Origin: Pseudomonas sp. PDM14
Lineage (GTDB): Bacteria > Pseudomonadota > Gammaproteobacteria > Pseudomonadales > Pseudomonadaceae
Length of the DNA stretch: 64,000 nt
Assembly (NCBI RefSeq): GCF_014851905.1
Contig: NZ_JACVAQ010000002.1
Coordinates: forward strand, 930,001-994,000
Direction of reading: 5' to 3'
Shown here: one piece after another, positions 61,565-64,000 of the stretch
How positions within the stretch are numbered: position 1 is the first letter of the stretch
Layout of the letters: each line of letters starts with the position of its first letter
Notes under the pieces: generated by a model
Database searches by the model: none
What the model was told of the DNA's origin: nothing
The model's input: only the letters and a program-made list of their open reading frames with translations
Position numbers and translations under genes: made by a program

Positions 61565-62875
61565 TCAGTTGAAGGCCGCCGCCTTCTTCTTCCACAATGC
61601 GGCCTGTTGCTTGTCGACCGGCAGCCCGTGCATGCCGAATTCATAGCCCAGGCTCAACGCTGTCATTGCCGGGCCGAAGCCATGATCGGCCGACTGGCGG
61701 TAGAGGGCCTCGGCTTGCCCGCTCTTGTCATTGGCAGCCAGGAAGTACTCGCCGATTCCCGAACCGCCATCAGCCCCCCGCTGGTAGAAGTCCAGGGCGC
61801 TCGCCAGGTCCTTGGCCGGACCGTACTGACTGAAGTGACCGAGCAGCGAAATGGCATCCGGATCACCCAGCGCGCCGTCGCTTCCGGCCTGCGCCGCTTC
61901 GCGTAGCAGCTGGGTGCCGCGCCCTTCCCGCAGATCGACACCACCACGCTGGAAATACAGAATTTCGCCCACCAGTGAACGGGCATAACGATTGCCGCTG
62001 GCAACGGCCGGCTCCAGCGACTCGATGGCCTTCTCGTGCGCCCTGCCAAAACCCTTCTGGCCTTTCAGCGAGAGCCTGGCCAGCACGACCTGGGCCCTGA
62101 CGTTGCCAGCTTTCGCGGCCTTCTGTGCCCAGCTCCGCGCCTGCTCGAGGTCAGCGGCGGCGCCCCAGCCGTGGTAGAAGAAATCGGCGATGGCCCCGCT
62201 ACCGTCCATATTTCCCGCTGCGGCAGCCTTGCGGTACCAGTCCAGCGCCTTGCCCCGATCGTGACTGACACCTATCGCGGATTCATAGCGGTAGCCGAGT
62301 TGATACATCGCCTTGGCATCACCCGCCTCGGCCTGCGTGCGCAATTGGCCGGTGGCCTGTTCCTCGGCCAGCCTGGCCTGGGCCACACGCTGACGCTCCA
62401 CCTCGGCCTGCTCCCGCGCCGCGGCCTCGCGCTGCGCTGCGGCCTGCTGTTCCTGCTTCTGCCGCTCGGCCTCGCGCTGCGCGGCCAGTGCCGCTTCCTG
62501 GCGCTGACGCTCCGTCTCCAGCTGGCGTTGCTGTTCCTGCTGCTTGAGGGCATTGGCATTCAGCTGCGAGCTGCCGAACTCGACATCGATGCGTTTGGCC
62601 GTGCCAGCACCAAGGCGCAGCGTCTTCTCGAACACGCGCTCACGAGCACTGTTCACGACCTTGACGACACGAAGCTCGACCGTGCCTGCGGCAACCTCGG
62701 CATCCAACGAGCACTCGCCCTTGAACTGGCCATTGATGTACACCTCCGCGCCGTTGCCCTTATCGTCGCAACTGATGCGCAGCAAGGCCGTATTGGCGGC
62801 CTGCAGGTCAGCGGATAGCAGAAGGCTCAGGCTGGCAAAGCCAAGCAGTGAGGTGATGCCGACGGATGTGCGCAT
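61565..62875 (-). CDS. exported PEGA-like, coiled-coil and Sel1-repeat protein
   Basis: A 436-residue exported protein. After the signal peptide (about residues 1-26, ending LQAA) comes a PEGA-like domain (GNGAEVYINGQFKGEC...GTVELRVV), then a Gln/Arg/Glu-rich coiled coil (about residues 105-175). Several Sel1/TPR-like repeats follow, such as AMYQLGYRYESAIGVSHDRGKALDWYRKAA and AQVVLARLSLKGQKGFGRAHEKAIE. PEGA modules are often cell-surface linked and Sel1 repeats bind proteins, so a scaffold role is inferred. The next gene upstream on the same strand is another coiled-coil protein, 31 bases away, so the pair may be an operon. Confidence 0.8.
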   Translation of the reverse strand: MRTSVGITSLLGFASLSLLLSADLQAANTALLRISCDDKGNGAEVYINGQFKGECSLDAEVAAGTVELRVVKVVNSARERVFEKTLRLGAGTAKRIDVEFGSSQLNANALKQQEQQRQLETERQRQEAALAAQREAERQKQEQQAAAQREAAAREQAEVERQRVAQARLAEEQATGQLRTQAEAGDAKAMYQLGYRYESAIGVSHDRGKALDWYRKAAAAGNMDGSGAIADFFYHGWGAAADLEQARSWAQKAAKAGNVRAQVVLARLSLKGQKGFGRAHEKAIESLEPAVASGNRYARSLVGEILYFQRGGVDLREGRGTQLLREAAQAGSDGALGDPDAISLLGHFSQYGPAKDLASALDFYQRGADGGSGIGEYFLAANDKSGQAEALYRQSADHGFGPAMTALSLGYEFGMHGLPVDKQQAALWKKKAAAFN

Positions 62876-62906
62876 GGTGTCGTGATGTTCCCAAAGTGAG
62901 TGGGTT

Positions 62907-63998
62907 TCAGCGGCTGGAGGTCGGGCGCCTCTTTCCGGTGTCCGCTGCCTGGTAGTAGGTCAAGCAACCCCAGCTGTACTGGTTATTGGACGTGCCACAG
63001 ATACAGTCGGTCCTGGCCGTGACGGTTACATACCCCCGCCCCTCTTCCTCGGCCAGCTTGGTCGTCTGCCGGTCTTTCGCGATAGCGCACGCCTGTGTCC
63101 GCGTTTCCCCCGTGCCACTACCAGACCCCATCCAGGGTGCGATGACATGCCCCCAGCTCATGACGCTGTCGGGATACTGTTCGTAAGGGTTGCGTTCGGT
63201 GATGTCCGCTTTGCTCTCTTGCCTCGTCGGCTCCACCGCCTTGACGGGGGTGGTCGTGGAGCGAAGGGTGAGCGCGGGCTGCTGCCGTGCCTCGCTAAGC
63301 GATGCCTCGCCCTGCTGGAACGTTTCAGCCTGCTGACGCGCACGCTGTTCGTCGAGCCGCTGCTGACGGCGGCGCTCGGCTTGCGCGCTGACATCCGCCT
63401 GCAGCTGCGCCTGACGCTGCTCCAGCGCCATCCGTTGCTCGGCGTATTGCTGCTGCCTGTCGGCCACGACAGCAGCCAGCTCTGCCTGTTGCTGCTGAGC
63501 CTGGGCAATACGGTCATTGGCCGCCTGCTGCTCGGCCAGCTGGTTGGCCAGAGACTGATTCAGCAAGGCACCGAACAAGGCGATGTTCTGCGCCGTGCTG
63601 GCACCGCTATCGCTGTCCTGGTACGCCAGTTGCTCGGCCTGCCTCTGCGCAGCTTGCAGGCGCTCCTGTTCCTGTTCGATTTCGCGCTCGCGCTGGGCCA
63701 GCAATGCCGACTCTTCACGGGCCTGCTCCTGCTCGGCCAGCAGGTCAGCCTGCACCCGTTTCACGATCGCCTTGTCAGTCGGGGTATTGGCTCGCCGCGC
63801 CGCCAGCTGAAGCCGCTGCTCCACGCAGCTGTAGTCGCGGTTGATGATGCAGGTTTCCGCCTTGTCGATGGCCTCGTCGAAATCCATCTTGTCCAACCGG
63901 TCGAGCTGGTCGGCCAGGCGCCGCAGATCGGTATCGGCATGGGCAGGCAGCACCAGGCAGGTTGCAGAGAAGAACAACGCGGCGGGCAGGTGCTTCAC
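62907..63998 (-). CDS. exported coiled-coil protein (start near the window edge)
   Basis: A 363-residue protein starting at GTG (63998). The first residues look like a signal peptide (KHLPAALFFSATCLVLPAHADTD), so the GTG may be the real start, but the window ends two bases later and a longer form cannot be excluded. The centre (about 85-240) is a long Gln/Glu/Arg coiled coil. The C-terminal part has Trp/Cys-rich segments (SWGHVIAPWMGSGSGTGETRTQACAIAKDR and TARTDCICGTSNNQYSWGC), perhaps a small disulphide-linked domain. No family was recognised. It probably heads the operon with the PEGA/Sel1 gene. Confidence 0.7.
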   Translation of the reverse strand: MKHLPAALFFSATCLVLPAHADTDLRRLADQLDRLDKMDFDEAIDKAETCIINRDYSCVEQRLQLAARRANTPTDKAIVKRVQADLLAEQEQAREESALLAQREREIEQEQERLQAAQRQAEQLAYQDSDSGASTAQNIALFGALLNQSLANQLAEQQAANDRIAQAQQQQAELAAVVADRQQQYAEQRMALEQRQAQLQADVSAQAERRRQQRLDEQRARQQAETFQQGEASLSEARQQPALTLRSTTTPVKAVEPTRQESKADITERNPYEQYPDSVMSWGHVIAPWMGSGSGTGETRTQACAIAKDRQTTKLAEEEGRGYVTVTARTDCICGTSNNQYSWGCLTYYQAADTGKRRPTSSR

Positions 63999-64000
63999 GA

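Overview
The window is GC-rich chromosomal DNA from a Pseudomonas (sensu lato; the gene set suggests the alcaligenes/mendocina/oleovorans side of the genus, but the species cannot be fixed from sequence alone). The basis is the Lap adhesin system, DctA with a sigma-54 promoter, an OprP/OprO-type porin with a Pho box, PcpS, Aer, AceK, MetE/MetR and Pseudomonas-type palindromic repeats. No rRNA, tRNA, insertion sequence, prophage or CRISPR array was seen. Genes are densely packed with normal spacing, so this looks like core chromosome rather than an island.

Bases 1-20900 hold a complete c-di-GMP-controlled biofilm adhesin locus: a DUF454 membrane protein, the periplasmic protease LapG, the c-di-GMP receptor LapD, a very large (about 3943 aa) LapA-type adhesin on the minus strand, and, divergent from it, the type I secretion genes lapE-lapB-lapC. 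At high c-di-GMP LapD holds LapG away from the adhesin's N-terminal TAAG site; at low c-di-GMP LapG cuts it and the adhesin is released. The adhesin has three exact-period 603-bp tandem units, a 1758-bp duplicated block, two von Willebrand A domains, RTX repeats and a type I secretion signal. A run of nine G bases lies just before the secretion signal.

Bases 20900-31600 carry housekeeping and transport genes: a DTW-domain tRNA-modification enzyme, the Aer aerotaxis receptor, AceK, a PAP2 phosphatase, DctA behind a good -24/-12 promoter, an AraC-type regulator, small membrane proteins and an MFS exporter. Bases 31700-38400 carry a dienelactone hydrolase-like protein, a candidate small RNA, the phosphopantetheinyl transferase PcpS, CobF, MetE and divergent MetR, and an ABM-domain protein. 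Bases 38600-50900 carry a membrane-linked FMN glutamate synthase-like protein, a bestrophin, a glutathione transferase, OpgC, a ProY-like permease, a methyltransferase, a large class A PBP-like protein and small hydrolase/hypothetical genes.

Bases 50900-64000 carry a FemAB-like acyltransferase, the phosphate-type porin, two small periplasmic solute-binding proteins, a KAS III-like enzyme, a LysE exporter, an aldo/keto reductase and then a run of small exported proteins of mostly unknown role (a DUF2790 protein, a lipoprotein, an HdeA-like protein, a PEGA/coiled-coil/Sel1 protein and a coiled-coil protein at the window end), with a HIT protein among them. The most notable leads are the poly-G tract in lapA, the candidate small RNA near 32.8 kb, and the predicted sigma-54 and PhoB control sites.
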